A stretch of 16,165 bases of DNA from positions 1 through 16,165 of the forward strand of contig JAZQHO010000153.1 in assembly GCA_045540635.1 (NCBI GenBank). The letters are read 5' to 3'. How positions within the stretch are numbered: position 1 is the first letter of the stretch; every line of letters starts with the position of its first letter. The position numbers and the translations under genes are program-made. The notes under the pieces were generated by a model that made no database searches, had not been told where the DNA came from, and saw nothing but the letters and a program-made list of their open reading frames with translations. Of this stretch, positions 6,146-14,500 are shown in pieces. The DNA comes from Limiplasma sp045540635. GTDB taxonomy: Bacteria > Bacillota > Clostridia > Christensenellales > Aristaeellaceae.

Positions 6146-7309
6146 TCAGCCCAGCAGTGAACAGGCAATGCGGCGCGCCTCCGCATCAGCGGCAAAGATC
6201 TGCTCCTCGCTGTCGGCAGGGCGGTTGCCCATGCGCTGGAGGGTCTCCTCCACCACATCGAAAATGCGGCCTACGGGCATGTTGCCGCCATCCTCGCCCA
6301 GCATGCGGAACACCGCCTCCTCGTTGGCTGCATTGAGGATGCAGCAGGCTGCTCCGCCCGCTGCCATGCACTCCTGCGCCAGCCGGAGCGAGGGGAAGCG
6401 CACCGGATCGGGTTCTTCGAAGGTGAGGCCGGAAAGCTTGAACAGATCCAGCTCCTCGCCGCCGGTGGGCAGCCGCTCCGGGTAGCTCATGGCATAAAGG
6501 ATGGGCAGGCGCATATCCGGCGTGCCCAGCTGGGCCAGCAATGCGCCGTCTTTAAAGAACACACCGCTGTGCACCACGCTCTGGGGGTGCACCACCACCT
6601 GGATCTGCTCCGGCGTAACGCCGAAGAGCCATTTGGCCTCGATCATTTCCAGCGCCTTGTTGAACAGGGTGGCGGAATCGATGGTGATCTTCTGCCCCAT
6701 TACCCAGTTGGGGTGCTTGAGGGCCTGTGCCCTTGTGGCGGCGCGGATGGCGGCTGCATCCCATGTGCGGAAGGGGCCGCCGGAGCAGGTAAGGGCGATG
6801 CGCTCCACCGGGTTGCCCGCAGCGCCCTGAAGGCACTGGAAAATGGCGCTGTGCTCGCTATCCACCGGCAAAAGGCTGTTTTCGCCCGCCAGCCGGGCAG
6901 CCTCTGTGACCAGCTGACCGCCCGCCACCAGCGCCTCCTTGTTGGCAAGCAGCACACGCTTTTGATTGCGCAGGGCACACAGCACGCTGCTGAGGCCTGC
7001 CATGCCCACCACGGAGACCAGCACATCGTCGCAGTTGCTGCGGGCAGCCTCGGTGAGAGCCTCCTTGCCGAACACCCAGCGGCAGAAACGCAGATCCTCA
7101 GGGATCTCATCCATGGAAATGGGGGTGCACAGACCCGCCAGCTCCGGGCGGAACTCCCGCACCTGTTCAAAAAGCTGCTCCTTTGAGCGGTTAGCCACCA
7201 GCGCCGTCACCTGAAAACGGTGGGCGTGGAGCCGGGCCACCATCAGCGCCTGAGAGCCGATGGAGCCGGTGGAGCCGAGAACGGCAATGCGCCGTTTGGT
7301 AGAAGCCAT
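6146..7309 (-). CDS. dxr: 1-deoxy-D-xylulose 5-phosphate reductoisomerase (IspC)
   Basis: The enzyme rearranges and reduces DXP to 2-C-methyl-D-erythritol 4-phosphate with NADPH, the first committed step of the MEP isoprenoid pathway. Residues 12-19 (GSTGSIGS) form the NADPH-binding loop. LANKEALV lies at 121-128. DSEH (150-153) supplies two metal ligands, with a third at Glu221 following NK (217-218). SGGPFR (176-181), HPNWVMGQKITIDSATLFNK (199-218) and VHPQSVVHS (240-248) build the active site and flexible loop. The length of 387 is normal. A GGAGGG site precedes the ATG. It lies 39 bases after cdsA in the same direction. Together with uppS in this cluster and ispG nearby, it feeds undecaprenyl phosphate synthesis for cell-wall building. 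Confidence 0.96.
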   Translation of the reverse strand: MASTKRRIAVLGSTGSIGSQALMVARLHAHRFQVTALVANRSKEQLFEQVREFRPELAGLCTPISMDEIPEDLRFCRWVFGKEALTEAARSNCDDVLVSVVGMAGLSSVLCALRNQKRVLLANKEALVAGGQLVTEAARLAGENSLLPVDSEHSAIFQCLQGAAGNPVERIALTCSGGPFRTWDAAAIRAATRAQALKHPNWVMGQKITIDSATLFNKALEMIEAKWLFGVTPEQIQVVVHPQSVVHSGVFFKDGALLAQLGTPDMRLPILYAMSYPERLPTGGEELDLFKLSGLTFEEPDPVRFPSLRLAQECMAAGGAACCILNAANEEAVFRMLGEDGGNMPVGRIFDVVEETLQRMGNRPADSEEQIFAADAEARRIACSLLG

Positions 7310-7348
7310 ACGGGGGATCCCTCCAGAAACACAATAATGAACGGCGGG

Positions 7349-8218
7349 TTACACCAGCAGGATGACCCGGAAGCAATACACAACGATCGCTACGAAGAAC
7401 ACACTGTCCAAACGATCCATCATGCCGCCGTGGCCGGGGAAAATGTGGCCGAAATCCTTCACCTTGCAGTGGCGCTTGACCAGACTGGCAAACAGGTCGC
7501 CCATCTGCCCGGCGCAGCCGCCCACAAAGCCCAGCAGCGCATCTGCCCACAGGGGCACGGAAACGCCCATATCCGGCGCAACAGCTGCAAAAATGCGGCC
7601 AACGGCCACCGCCACCAGTACGCTGCCCAGAAGGCCGCCCACAGAACCGGCGATGGTCTTGTTGGGGCTGATGCGGGGGCAGAGCTTGGGGCCGCCCACA
7701 GCGCTGCCTACAAAGTAGGCGAAAGTATCGCCGCCCACTGCGATGCCGAAGGTCTGGATCTGCAGCATCAGCTGCAGGCTGCGGGGCTGGGCATCCAGAA
7801 GCCCCACCAGACACATGGCGGGCAGCACCACACTGATCAGCGGCAGGATGCTGAACATGATATCCGTCAGCTCCGGCTCCTGCCGTGCCATTACATGCAC
7901 CAGCACGCAGAAGGTGAGCAGCATGAGGATGGGGATCAGTGCCTGAGCGGAATAGGCCATCATCAGCGGGGTGCCCAGCACCAGCGCGGCAAAGCTGGGC
8001 CAGCGTACCGTGCTGTGCCCGCCTGCGGAAAGGGCGCAGTGCATCTCGTAGATGGCAACGCCCACACACAGGCACACCACTACCGCAAAGCACCAGCCGC
8101 CCGCCCAGAGCACCAGCACCAGCAGCGCCATGAGCACCATGCCGGTGGAGATGCGCTGCAGCAGAGAGTTCTTTTTCCCGTTTGCCCCGGTCGTATTCGG
8201 AGCCTTGGTCTCACTCAT
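7349..8218 (-). CDS. cdsA: Phosphatidate cytidylyltransferase (CDP-diglyceride synthase)
   Basis: This membrane enzyme makes CDP-diacylglycerol from phosphatidate and CTP, the branch point for phosphatidylglycerol and other phospholipids. The family signature is complete at 245-271: S-LVKR-CKVKDFG-IFPGHGGMMDRLD. SPNKTIAGSVGG (184-195) is a second conserved stretch. Hydrophobic segments fill most of residues 24-60, 76-110, 117-142, 155-175, 190-215, 225-240 and 272-289. Length (289) is typical. A strong AAAGGAG site lies 11 bases before the ATG, and the gap to uppS is 20 bases, so the two genes are cotranscribed. The first 15 residues are polar and are expected to face the cytoplasm. Confidence 0.95.
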   Translation of the reverse strand: MSETKAPNTTGANGKKNSLLQRISTGMVLMALLVLVLWAGGWCFAVVVCLCVGVAIYEMHCALSAGGHSTVRWPSFAALVLGTPLMMAYSAQALIPILMLLTFCVLVHVMARQEPELTDIMFSILPLISVVLPAMCLVGLLDAQPRSLQLMLQIQTFGIAVGGDTFAYFVGSAVGGPKLCPRISPNKTIAGSVGGLLGSVLVAVAVGRIFAAVAPDMGVSVPLWADALLGFVGGCAGQMGDLFASLVKRHCKVKDFGHIFPGHGGMMDRLDSVFFVAIVVYCFRVILLV

Positions 8219-8238
8219 TTTTCAGGGTCTCCTTTTGC

Positions 8239-8985
8239 TCATTCTTCGCGCCCGCCAAAGCGGCGGGAACGGCTCTGGAATTCCTCTATGCAGCGGTGCA
8301 GCTGGGGCACATGAAAATCCGGCCACAGCTCATCGGGGAAGATGAACTCCGCATAAGAGCACTGGTACAGAAGAAAATTGCTCAGGCGCATCTCGCCGCT
8401 GGTGCGGATGAGCAGATCCACCTCCGGCAAGCCGCGGGTGTAGAGCTTATCGGCAAAGGCGGCTTCGTCGATGCTCTCCACTGTGCGCTGCCCGCTCTGT
8501 ACCTCCTGTGCCAGCAGCTGTGCAGCCCTGACCAGCTCTGCCCTGCCGCCGTAGTTGACGGCAATGTTCAGGCTGAGGCCGGTATTGGCTGCGGTGCGCT
8601 CCTCCGCCTGCTGCAGCACCAGCCGCTGGGGCTGCGGCAGACCGCTTTTGTCGCCAAGGATCAGGATGCGCACATTCTTTGCGTGCAGCTCATCGATCTC
8701 GCTGTGAAAAAAGTCGAGGATCAGCTGCATGAGCGCCTCCACCTCGGTTTGGGAGCGGTTCCAGTTTTCGGTGGAAAATGCATACAGCGTAAGGGCTTTG
8801 ATGCCGATATCGCTGCAATTGCGAATGATCTCGCGAAGGTTCTCCGTGCCCGCCCGGTGCCCCAGCGCCACCTTCAGCTTGTTCTGCTTTGCCCAACGGC
8901 CGTTGCCGTCCATAATAATGGCAATGTGCTCAGGCAGGCGTGCGGGGTCGATGGTCTCGGGAAGGGGATAGGTAACAGTGCTCAT
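8239..8985 (-). CDS. uppS: Isoprenyl transferase, undecaprenyl diphosphate synthase
   Basis: A cis-prenyltransferase that extends farnesyl diphosphate with isopentenyl units to the C55 carrier lipid for peptidoglycan and other wall polymers. IAIIMDGNGRWAK (21-33) contains the diphosphate-binding loop and essential Asp26. LYAFSTENWNR (67-77), NIAVNYGGRAEL (140-151) and DLLIRTSGEMRLSNFL (190-205) are the remaining family motifs, and Glu213 in YAEFIF is the expected magnesium ligand. At 248 residues it is the standard length. The ATG overlaps the stop of the upstream small gene as ATGA, with an AGGAGG site seven bases before it inside that gene, which suggests translational coupling. Confidence 0.97.
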   Translation of the reverse strand: MSTVTYPLPETIDPARLPEHIAIIMDGNGRWAKQNKLKVALGHRAGTENLREIIRNCSDIGIKALTLYAFSTENWNRSQTEVEALMQLILDFFHSEIDELHAKNVRILILGDKSGLPQPQRLVLQQAEERTAANTGLSLNIAVNYGGRAELVRAAQLLAQEVQSGQRTVESIDEAAFADKLYTRGLPEVDLLIRTSGEMRLSNFLLYQCSYAEFIFPDELWPDFHVPQLHRCIEEFQSRSRRFGGREE

Positions 8986-9257
8986 GGCTCGTCCTCCTTG
9001 TTTTGCTGCGGGCGCAGACCCACCAGAAACCGGGAGACGATCAGCCGCCGCCCATCCTCCTCCACGGCTACCACTCTGGTGGAGGCATAGCCCTGCTCCT
9101 CGCCCGCATCGGAGCGCAGAAGCTCGTCTGCACCGGGCTGGCGCTTGGGCGGGGCGGCGGTAGGTACCACCTCCACCCCGGTGATGCCGCTGGAGGCGAG
9201 AATGGCAAGGGCTGCCTGCGCAGGCAGCCCCAGCAGGTGTTCAAACGTCTGCTGCAT
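8982..9257 (-). CDS. Small conserved-looking protein (91 aa), PASTA-like, coupled to uppS
   Basis: No named function. The ATG at 9257 is preceded by ACAGGAGC; the same frame stays open further upstream only because it runs out of frame through frr. The N-terminal part, LLGLPAQAALAILASSGITGVEVV (8-31), has the form of a PASTA-like unit (a GLP turn, an Ala/Leu helix, then a Val-rich strand). It is followed by a Pro/Lys linker. The C-terminal part, STRVVAVEEDGRRLIVSRFLVGL (59-81), looks like a beta hairpin. There is no signal or membrane segment. The stop overlaps the uppS start by ATGA. Position between frr and uppS suggests a helper role for the isoprenoid or envelope genes, but this is inference. 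GC-rich third positions and conserved spacing support coding. Confidence 0.75.
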   Translation of the reverse strand: MQQTFEHLLGLPAQAALAILASSGITGVEVVPTAAPPKRQPGADELLRSDAGEEQGYASTRVVAVEEDGRRLIVSRFLVGLRPQQNKEDEP

Positions 9258-9302
9258 GAAAGATGGCACGCTCCTGTTGCAAAAAATCGGCAAAAACGCA
9301 GA

Positions 9303-9336
9303 TTGTCCCAAAGAGCCGGGAGACTCTTTGGGACAA
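9303..9336 (-). terminator. Strong hairpin between frr and the uppS cluster, terminator or attenuator
   Basis: A perfect 13-bp stem (9303-9315 with 9324-9336, TTGTCCCAAAGAG and complement) encloses an 8-base loop, starting seven bases after the frr stop. On the minus strand it is followed by TCTGCG and then TTTTT and TTTTTT runs, so the U tract is offset. No promoter was found between it and the small gene at 9257, which makes partial read-through likely. Confidence 0.7.
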
Positions 9337-9343
9337 GAGGAGG

Positions 9344-9901
9344 TTACACCTCCATGATTTCCTTTTCTTTCTGGGCGCCGATCGTATCGATGCCCTTGAT
9401 GGCCTCGTCGGTCTTGTCCTGCATCTTCTTCTCGGCCTTGGTGCGGTCGTCCTCGGTGATGTCGCCGTTCTTTTCCAGCTTCTTGATCTGATCCATGGCA
9501 TCGCGGCGGATGGAGCGGATAGCCACCTTGGCTTCCTCCACGGTCTTGCGGACCACCTTGGTCAGTTCCTTGCGGCGCTCCTCGTTGAGCTCGGGGATGA
9601 CCAGACGGATGATCTTGCCGTCGTTGGAGGGGTTGAGGCCCAGATCGCTCTTGATGATGGCCTTCTCTACCAGCGGCAGAGCCTTCTGATCCCACACGCT
9701 GATGACCAGCATGCGGGGTTCGGGAGCGGTGATGTTGCCCATCTGGGTGAGGGGGGTCTGCACGCCGTAGTAGTCTACCACAACGCGCTCCAGCAGCTGG
9801 GGATTGGCGCGGCCGGCGCGGATGGAGCGGAGATCGCTCTGGAGAACAGAAGTGGTCTTCTGCATTTTTTCGGCGGCGGTATCTATGACCTGACGATACA
9901 T
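9344..9901 (-). CDS. frr: Ribosome recycling factor
   Basis: RRF acts with EF-G to split the post-termination 70S ribosome. The 185-residue protein has the family length. The N-terminal helix contains SDLRSIRAGRANPQLLE (22-38), with the conserved RAGRA. The small domain follows with YYGVQTPLTQMGNITAPEPRML (44-65), and then the long helices of the three-helix bundle with IPELNEERRKELTK (102-115). The start at 9901 is chosen because it has AAGGAGG spaced seven bases away; the frame is open to 10024, but that extension is leader sequence. Unlike in many bacteria, pyrH is not upstream. A promoter lies at 10035-10063. Confidence 0.96.
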   Translation of the reverse strand: MYRQVIDTAAEKMQKTTSVLQSDLRSIRAGRANPQLLERVVVDYYGVQTPLTQMGNITAPEPRMLVISVWDQKALPLVEKAIIKSDLGLNPSNDGKIIRLVIPELNEERRKELTKVVRKTVEEAKVAIRSIRRDAMDQIKKLEKNGDITEDDRTKAEKKMQDKTDEAIKGIDTIGAQKEKEIMEV

Positions 9902-10001
9902 AGCGGTTCCTCCTTCATAATAATGGCACGGAGCCGTTTGATTTGTTGCGGAAAAAGCAGGCGCGGGCACACCCGGCTGTGTTTTCCTGATCGTTGGGAG
10001 C

Positions 10002-10022
10002 GGGCAGCCGGTATCGCTGCCC
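10002..10022 (-). promoter_or_regulatory. Hairpin at the start of the frr leader
   Basis: GGGCAGC (10022-10016 on the minus strand) pairs over 7 bp with GCTGCCC (10008-10002) at the 5' end of an approximately 125-base leader before frr. Such a stem can protect the mRNA 5' end. No riboswitch class is recognised. Confidence 0.4.
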
Positions 10023-10034
10023 AAGCATAGGGGT

Positions 10035-10063
10035 ATTGTACCGCTTTCGGGTCATTTTGGCAA
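10035..10063 (-). promoter_or_regulatory. Promoter of frr
   Basis: Minus-strand TTGCCA (10063-10058) and TACAAT (10040-10035) with a 17-base spacer. This is the only good sigma-A site close upstream of frr, and it may serve the whole frr-uppS-cdsA-dxr-rseP series if the hairpin after frr is read through. Confidence 0.8.
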
Positions 10064-10126
10064 GTAGTAAATACGGTTGCGGATACAGCCGCCCGCAGCG
10101 CCCGTAACATGCCCGGCAGCGCCGCC

Positions 10127-10164
10127 GGAAGCGGGGTGCAACGCATCCGGGCACAAGCGCTTCC
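10127..10164 (-). terminator. GC-rich stem-loop after the 25-residue peptide gene
   Basis: On the minus strand GGAAGCG (10164-10158) pairs with CGCTTCC (10133-10127), with an inner GTGC/GCAC pairing. It starts four bases after the peptide stop. There is no T run, so intrinsic termination is uncertain; it may act as a 3' stabiliser. Confidence 0.35.
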
Positions 10165-10167
10165 TGC

Positions 10168-10245
10168 TCAGTCGGGCAGGCAGATCACCAGCAGGCAAAG
10201 GCACAGAACAAGGATAGAAATGTATTTCAACCGCTTATGGCTCAT
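10168..10245 (-). CDS. Predicted 25-residue single-span membrane peptide
   Basis: The ORF is too short for standard gene finders but has a very good AGGAGG site eight bases before its ATG and its own promoter. The peptide starts MSHKRLKY (basic N-terminus), continues with an uninterrupted hydrophobic stretch of about 16 residues rich in Leu, Ile, Val and Cys (three Cys), and ends PD. This is the form of a small membrane protein with the N-terminus inside. Hydrophobic type I toxins and membrane-anchored regulators have a similar shape, but I see no antisense promoter that would support a toxin pair. It is divergent from ispG and 267 bases upstream of frr. No family recognised. Confidence 0.6.
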   Translation of the reverse strand: MSHKRLKYISILVLCLCLLVICLPD

Positions 10246-10286
10246 CTGCAATTCCTCCTGTTATCGGCATGGAGAATCTTACCATT

Positions 10287-10315
10287 ATTATAGAAAGAAA
10301 CGTTGGGAAAAGCAA
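10287..10315 (-). promoter_or_regulatory. Promoter of the 25-residue peptide gene
   Basis: Minus-strand TATAAT (10292-10287), a perfect -10, lies 17 bases after TTGCTT (10315-10310). The leader to the ATG at 10245 is about 35 bases and carries AGGAGG. Confidence 0.7.
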
Positions 10316-10400
10316 GAAACCCAAAGCGTTTTTACAGGATCGTACGTTGGGGCGGCTCTCCCGCCCCCGCATTTCCTCCTCCCCCCGGGAGCGAATCTAT

Positions 10401-10408
10401 GGTATAAT
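10401..10408 (+). promoter_or_regulatory. Extended -10 promoter of ispG-polC
   Basis: TGGTATAAT (10400-10408) is a perfect -10 with the TGn extension. No good -35 lies 16-18 bases upstream, where the sequence is C-rich. Transcription would start near 10415, giving a leader of about 32 bases with GGAGGA at 10431-10436. Confidence 0.7.
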
Positions 10409-10446
10409 GTTCATCCAGACAATTTTGTACGGAGGATGATACCACC

Positions 10447-11559
10447 ATGCGTCAGACCCGTTCTTTTCATATCGGCACCCTTCCCATCGGCGGGGGTGCG
10501 CCTGTTTCCGTGCAGAGCATGACCAACACCGACAGCCGGGATGCCGCCGCCACCTCGCAGCAGATCCGTCAGCTGGCAGAGGCGGGCTGCGATCTGGTGC
10601 GCCTGTCTGTATACGATGAAGCATGCCTTGATGCGCTGCCTGCCATCATCGCCGCTTCTCCCGTGCCGCTGGTGGCAGATATCCACTACCGGGCAGACCT
10701 TGCCGTGGGCGCTATCGAGCGGGGCATCGCCAAGGTGCGCATCAACCCCGGCAACATCGGCAGTGAGAAGGAAGTCAAAATGGTGGCTGACTGTGCAAGA
10801 ATGCACCATGTGCCCATCCGCATCGGGGTCAACTCGGGCAGCATCGAAAAGGACATCCTTGCCCGCTATGGCGGCGTGACCCCTCAGGGCATGGTGGACA
10901 GCGCCCTCAGCCATGCCCGGCTGCTGGAGAAATACGGCTTTGAGGATATCGCCATCAGCCTGAAGGCCTCCAGCGTGCCTCTGACCGTTGCTGCCTACCG
11001 GCTGGCTGCGGAGATGACCGACTATCCCCTCCATGTGGGCGTTACCGAAGCCGGTCTGCCCGGCAGCGGCAACATCAAGAGCGCCATCGGCATCGGGGCG
11101 CTTCTGCTGGACGGCATCGGCGATACCATCCGGGTATCCCTCACCGGCAGCCCCATCCCGGAGGCCGCCGCCGCCATCGATATCCTGAAGGCGGTGGGGC
11201 TGCGCACCGGCTTTGTGAACGTGGTCTCCTGCCCCACCTGCGGCCGCACCGGCATCGATGTAGCCGCCATTGCCAAGCGGGTGGAAACGGAGCTTTCGGA
11301 TATCCGCGTACCCATGACCGTGGCGGTGATGGGCTGCGTGGTCAACGGCCCCGGCGAAGCCAGAGAAGCGGACATCGGCCTGGCGGGCGGCGGGCTCTCC
11401 AGTGCAGGCGGCGCTGCGGGCGGCGAGGGCAGCGGATATGCTGTGGGCGCTATTTTTGAGAAGGGCAGGAAGCCCCAGAAGGTGGAAGGCGATCTGGCAG
11501 AGATATTGATCCGGCGGGCCAGAGAGCTGGCGAGGGAGAAAGAGGCAAACCATGAATAA
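10447..11559 (+). CDS. ispG: 4-hydroxy-3-methylbut-2-en-1-yl diphosphate synthase (IspG/GcpE)
   Basis: IspG reduces methylerythritol cyclodiphosphate to HMBDP, the next-to-last step of the MEP pathway, using a [4Fe-4S] cluster. The cluster ligands are visible: Cys262 and Cys265 in VSCPTCGRT, Cys297 in MGCVVNGPGE, and Glu304. The N-terminal TIM-barrel part shows PVSVQSMTNTDSRD (19-32), ADIHYRADLA (78-87) and RINPGNIG (98-105). Between ADIGLAG and GAIFEKG there is a Gly/Ala/Ser-rich stretch at about 314-330 that is longer than the short link usual there. Length is 370. A GGAGGA site precedes the ATG. The stop overlaps the polC start by 8 bases. Confidence 0.96.
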   Translation: MRQTRSFHIGTLPIGGGAPVSVQSMTNTDSRDAAATSQQIRQLAEAGCDLVRLSVYDEACLDALPAIIAASPVPLVADIHYRADLAVGAIERGIAKVRINPGNIGSEKEVKMVADCARMHHVPIRIGVNSGSIEKDILARYGGVTPQGMVDSALSHARLLEKYGFEDIAISLKASSVPLTVAAYRLAAEMTDYPLHVGVTEAGLPGSGNIKSAIGIGALLLDGIGDTIRVSLTGSPIPEAAAAIDILKAVGLRTGFVNVVSCPTCGRTGIDVAAIAKRVETELSDIRVPMTVAVMGCVVNGPGEAREADIGLAGGGLSSAGGAAGGEGSGYAVGAIFEKGRKPQKVEGDLAEILIRRARELAREKEANHE

Positions 11560-14500
11560 AACCGAACTGCTGCATGTGCTCGAAGAGACCGTGCCGACCC
11601 TCCGGGGAAAACTGCACATCGAACGGGTGCTGTACAAAAAAGAGATCAACAAGGCGTATATGTCCTTTTTGTGCGACGATCTGGTGGGCGAGAAGGACTA
11701 TCTGGTTTTGGAAAACAAGCTGCGGCAGCTGTTTCCCCAGCTGGCGGTGGCCATGCGCATCGCCAGCCCCGGGCTGGGCGAGAGCTTCCTCAGCGATGTG
11801 AATGCCTACAAAAGCGTACTGACGGACTTTTTGCGCCGCCAGAGCCCTGCCATGGCCGCATGGGTGGATGATACCGGCTGGAGCTACGAGGATGGCGGCA
11901 TCCTGCTCACCTGCCCGGACAGCATCGCCCTGCATTTTTTCAAGAGCCATCAGGTGGACGAAAAGCTCAAGACTGCCATCTACGACATTTTCCGGGTCAC
12001 GGTGCCGGTATCGCTGACGGTATGCGGCGAGCGGGACGCTTGGACGAAGAAGATGCGTGCCGAGCGGGGTTTTTCGTTTCCGACCAAGGAATCCTCCCCC
12101 GACGAGCCGCCCCTGTGGGATGATACCGTTCTGGCCCAGCAGGACGCGGAGCAGACCGGTGCGCCCGCAGGCGGACTGACCGCAGCGGTGGCCAAGGCAG
12201 CTGCAAAGCCCGCAGCCAGCCGCAGCAGCGCCCCCGCCCGCCCCGCTGCCAAGCCGGAGCCCAAGGGCGATGTGATCAAGGGCCGTGGCATCGCCGACCC
12301 GCCGGTACCCATCTGCGAATTGGCAGAGGACAGCGGTGTGGTGGTGATCGACGGCATCGTGACCGGCCTCAACGACCCCAAGGAGCTGAAGGGCGGCGAA
12401 ACGGTGCTTTCCACCTTTGCCGTCTACGACGATAACGGCACCATCTACTGCAAGGCCTTCTACCAGTACCGGGCCCGCCGCACCCCCATGGGCGAGACCC
12501 CCAAGCCCCCCACGGACGAGGAGCGCCAGAAGGTGAACGACCAGCTGAAGCTGATCAAGAACGGCATGCGGGTGCGGGTGCGGGGCGAGTGCCGCATGGA
12601 CAACTTCCTTGGCGAATTGAGCATCACCGTGCGCGATATCCAGCAGATGCCCAAAACAGAGCGGCAGGATACCGCCCCGGAGAAGCGCATCGAGCTGCAC
12701 ATGCACACCACCATGTCCACCATGGATGCCACTGGCGATGCGGGCGCACTGATCGCGCAGGCCGCCAAGTGGGGGCACCCCGCCGTTGCCATCACCGACC
12801 ACGGCAGCGCACAGGCCTTCCCGGCTGCTTTCGGCGCTGCCAAGAAGAACGGCATCAAGCTGATCCCCGGCGTGGAGGGCTATCTATGCGAGATGAACCC
12901 CATCGTCCGGGATGCGGACGACCGCCCGCTGGATACCCCCATCGTTGTGCTGGACTTTGAGACCACCGGTCTCAGCCATGCCATGGACAGGATCATTGAG
13001 GTGGGCGCAGTAAAGCTGCAGGACGGGCAGATCGTGGACGAGCTGAGCATCCTGTGCGACCCCGGCATCCCGCTGAAGCCCAAGATCTCGGAATTGACGG
13101 GCATTACCGACCTGATGCTCCGGGGCAAGGGCACCCCCGCAGAGGCGGTAAGCGAGCTGCTCCGCTTTATCGGCGACTGCCCGGTGGCCGCCCACAACGC
13201 CCCCTTCGATATGGGCATGCTACAGGCAGAATGCGAGCGCATGGGCATCACCTTCAAGGCCCCGGTGCTGGATACCCTCACCCTGTCCCGCAGGCTGTAC
13301 CCGGGGCAGAAGAGCCACAAGCTGGGTGCCGTGTGCCGCCTTTTGGGCGTATCGCTGAAAAACGCCCACCGGGCCGTGCACGATGCCGCCGCCACCGCCC
13401 AGTGCCTCCAGAAGATGCTGGAGGCCGCCAAGGAAAAGGGCGCTGCCACCCTCAGCGAGCTGGACAGCGTTCTGGCGGGCGAGACCATCGGCGAAAGCTA
13501 CCACATCATCCTTTTGTGCAAGAGCCAGAAGGGCATGCAGAACCTGAACCACCTGATTTCCGACAGCAACCTGAAGTATTTCTACCGCCACCCCAACATG
13601 CCCCGGGAGAACATCATCAAATACCGGGAGGGGCTCATCATCGGCAGCGCCTGCGAAGCGGGCGAATTGTTCCGTGCCATTGCGGACGGCAAGCCGGAGA
13701 GCGAGATCGAGCGTATCGCTGCCTTCTACGACTATCTGGAGATCCAGCCCATCGGCAACAACCAGTTTATGATCCGCAACGGCTCCGCACGGGACGAGGA
13801 GCATCTCCGGGACTTTAACCGCAAGATCGTTGCACTGGGCGAAAAGCTGGGCAAGCCCGTTGTCGCCACCGGCGACGTGCACTTCCTCAACCCGTCCGAC
13901 TCCATCTACCGCACCATTCTGCAGGCGGGTCTGGGCTTTGACGATTGCGATAACCAGCCGCCCCTGTACTTCAAGACCACGGACGAGATGCTGGAGGAGT
14001 TCAGCTATCTGGGCAAGGAAAAAGCCTATGAGGTGGTCATTGCCAACCCCAAGCTGATCGCCGACATGGTGGATGAGCTGCGGCTCTTCCCCAAGCACCC
14101 GGAGGGCAAGGATACCTTCCAGCCCTTCTGGCCCGATGCAGCGGACGATATCCAGAACCGTTCGTGGAACACCGCCAAGGCCCTCTACGGCGATCCCCTG
14201 CCGGAGATCATCCAGAAGCGGCTGGAAAAGGAGCTGGGCTCCATTATCGGCTACGGCTTCGGCACGCTGTACTCCATTGCCCAGAAGCTGGTGAGCAAAT
14301 CCCTCTCAGACGGCTATCTGGTGGGCAGCCGCGGCTCCGTCGGCTCCAGCTTTGTTGCCACCATGTGCGGCATTACGGAGGTTAACCCCCTGCCGCCCCA
14401 CTATCGCTGCGACCATTGCCACAAGATGTTCCTTACCCCGCCGGAGCTGGCCAGCGTGGGCGTTGACCTGCCGGACAAGGACTGCGAGATCTGCGGCAAC

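Noticed and set aside
9902..10024. N-terminal extension of frr to 10024
   Set aside because: The standard RRF start at 9901 has AAGGAGG and gives the usual 185 residues; the extension is leader sequence downstream of the promoter.
10345..10400. C-rich stretch upstream of ispG as riboswitch or attenuator
   Set aside because: It lies upstream of the predicted transcription start, and only a 6-bp stem with a large loop is visible.
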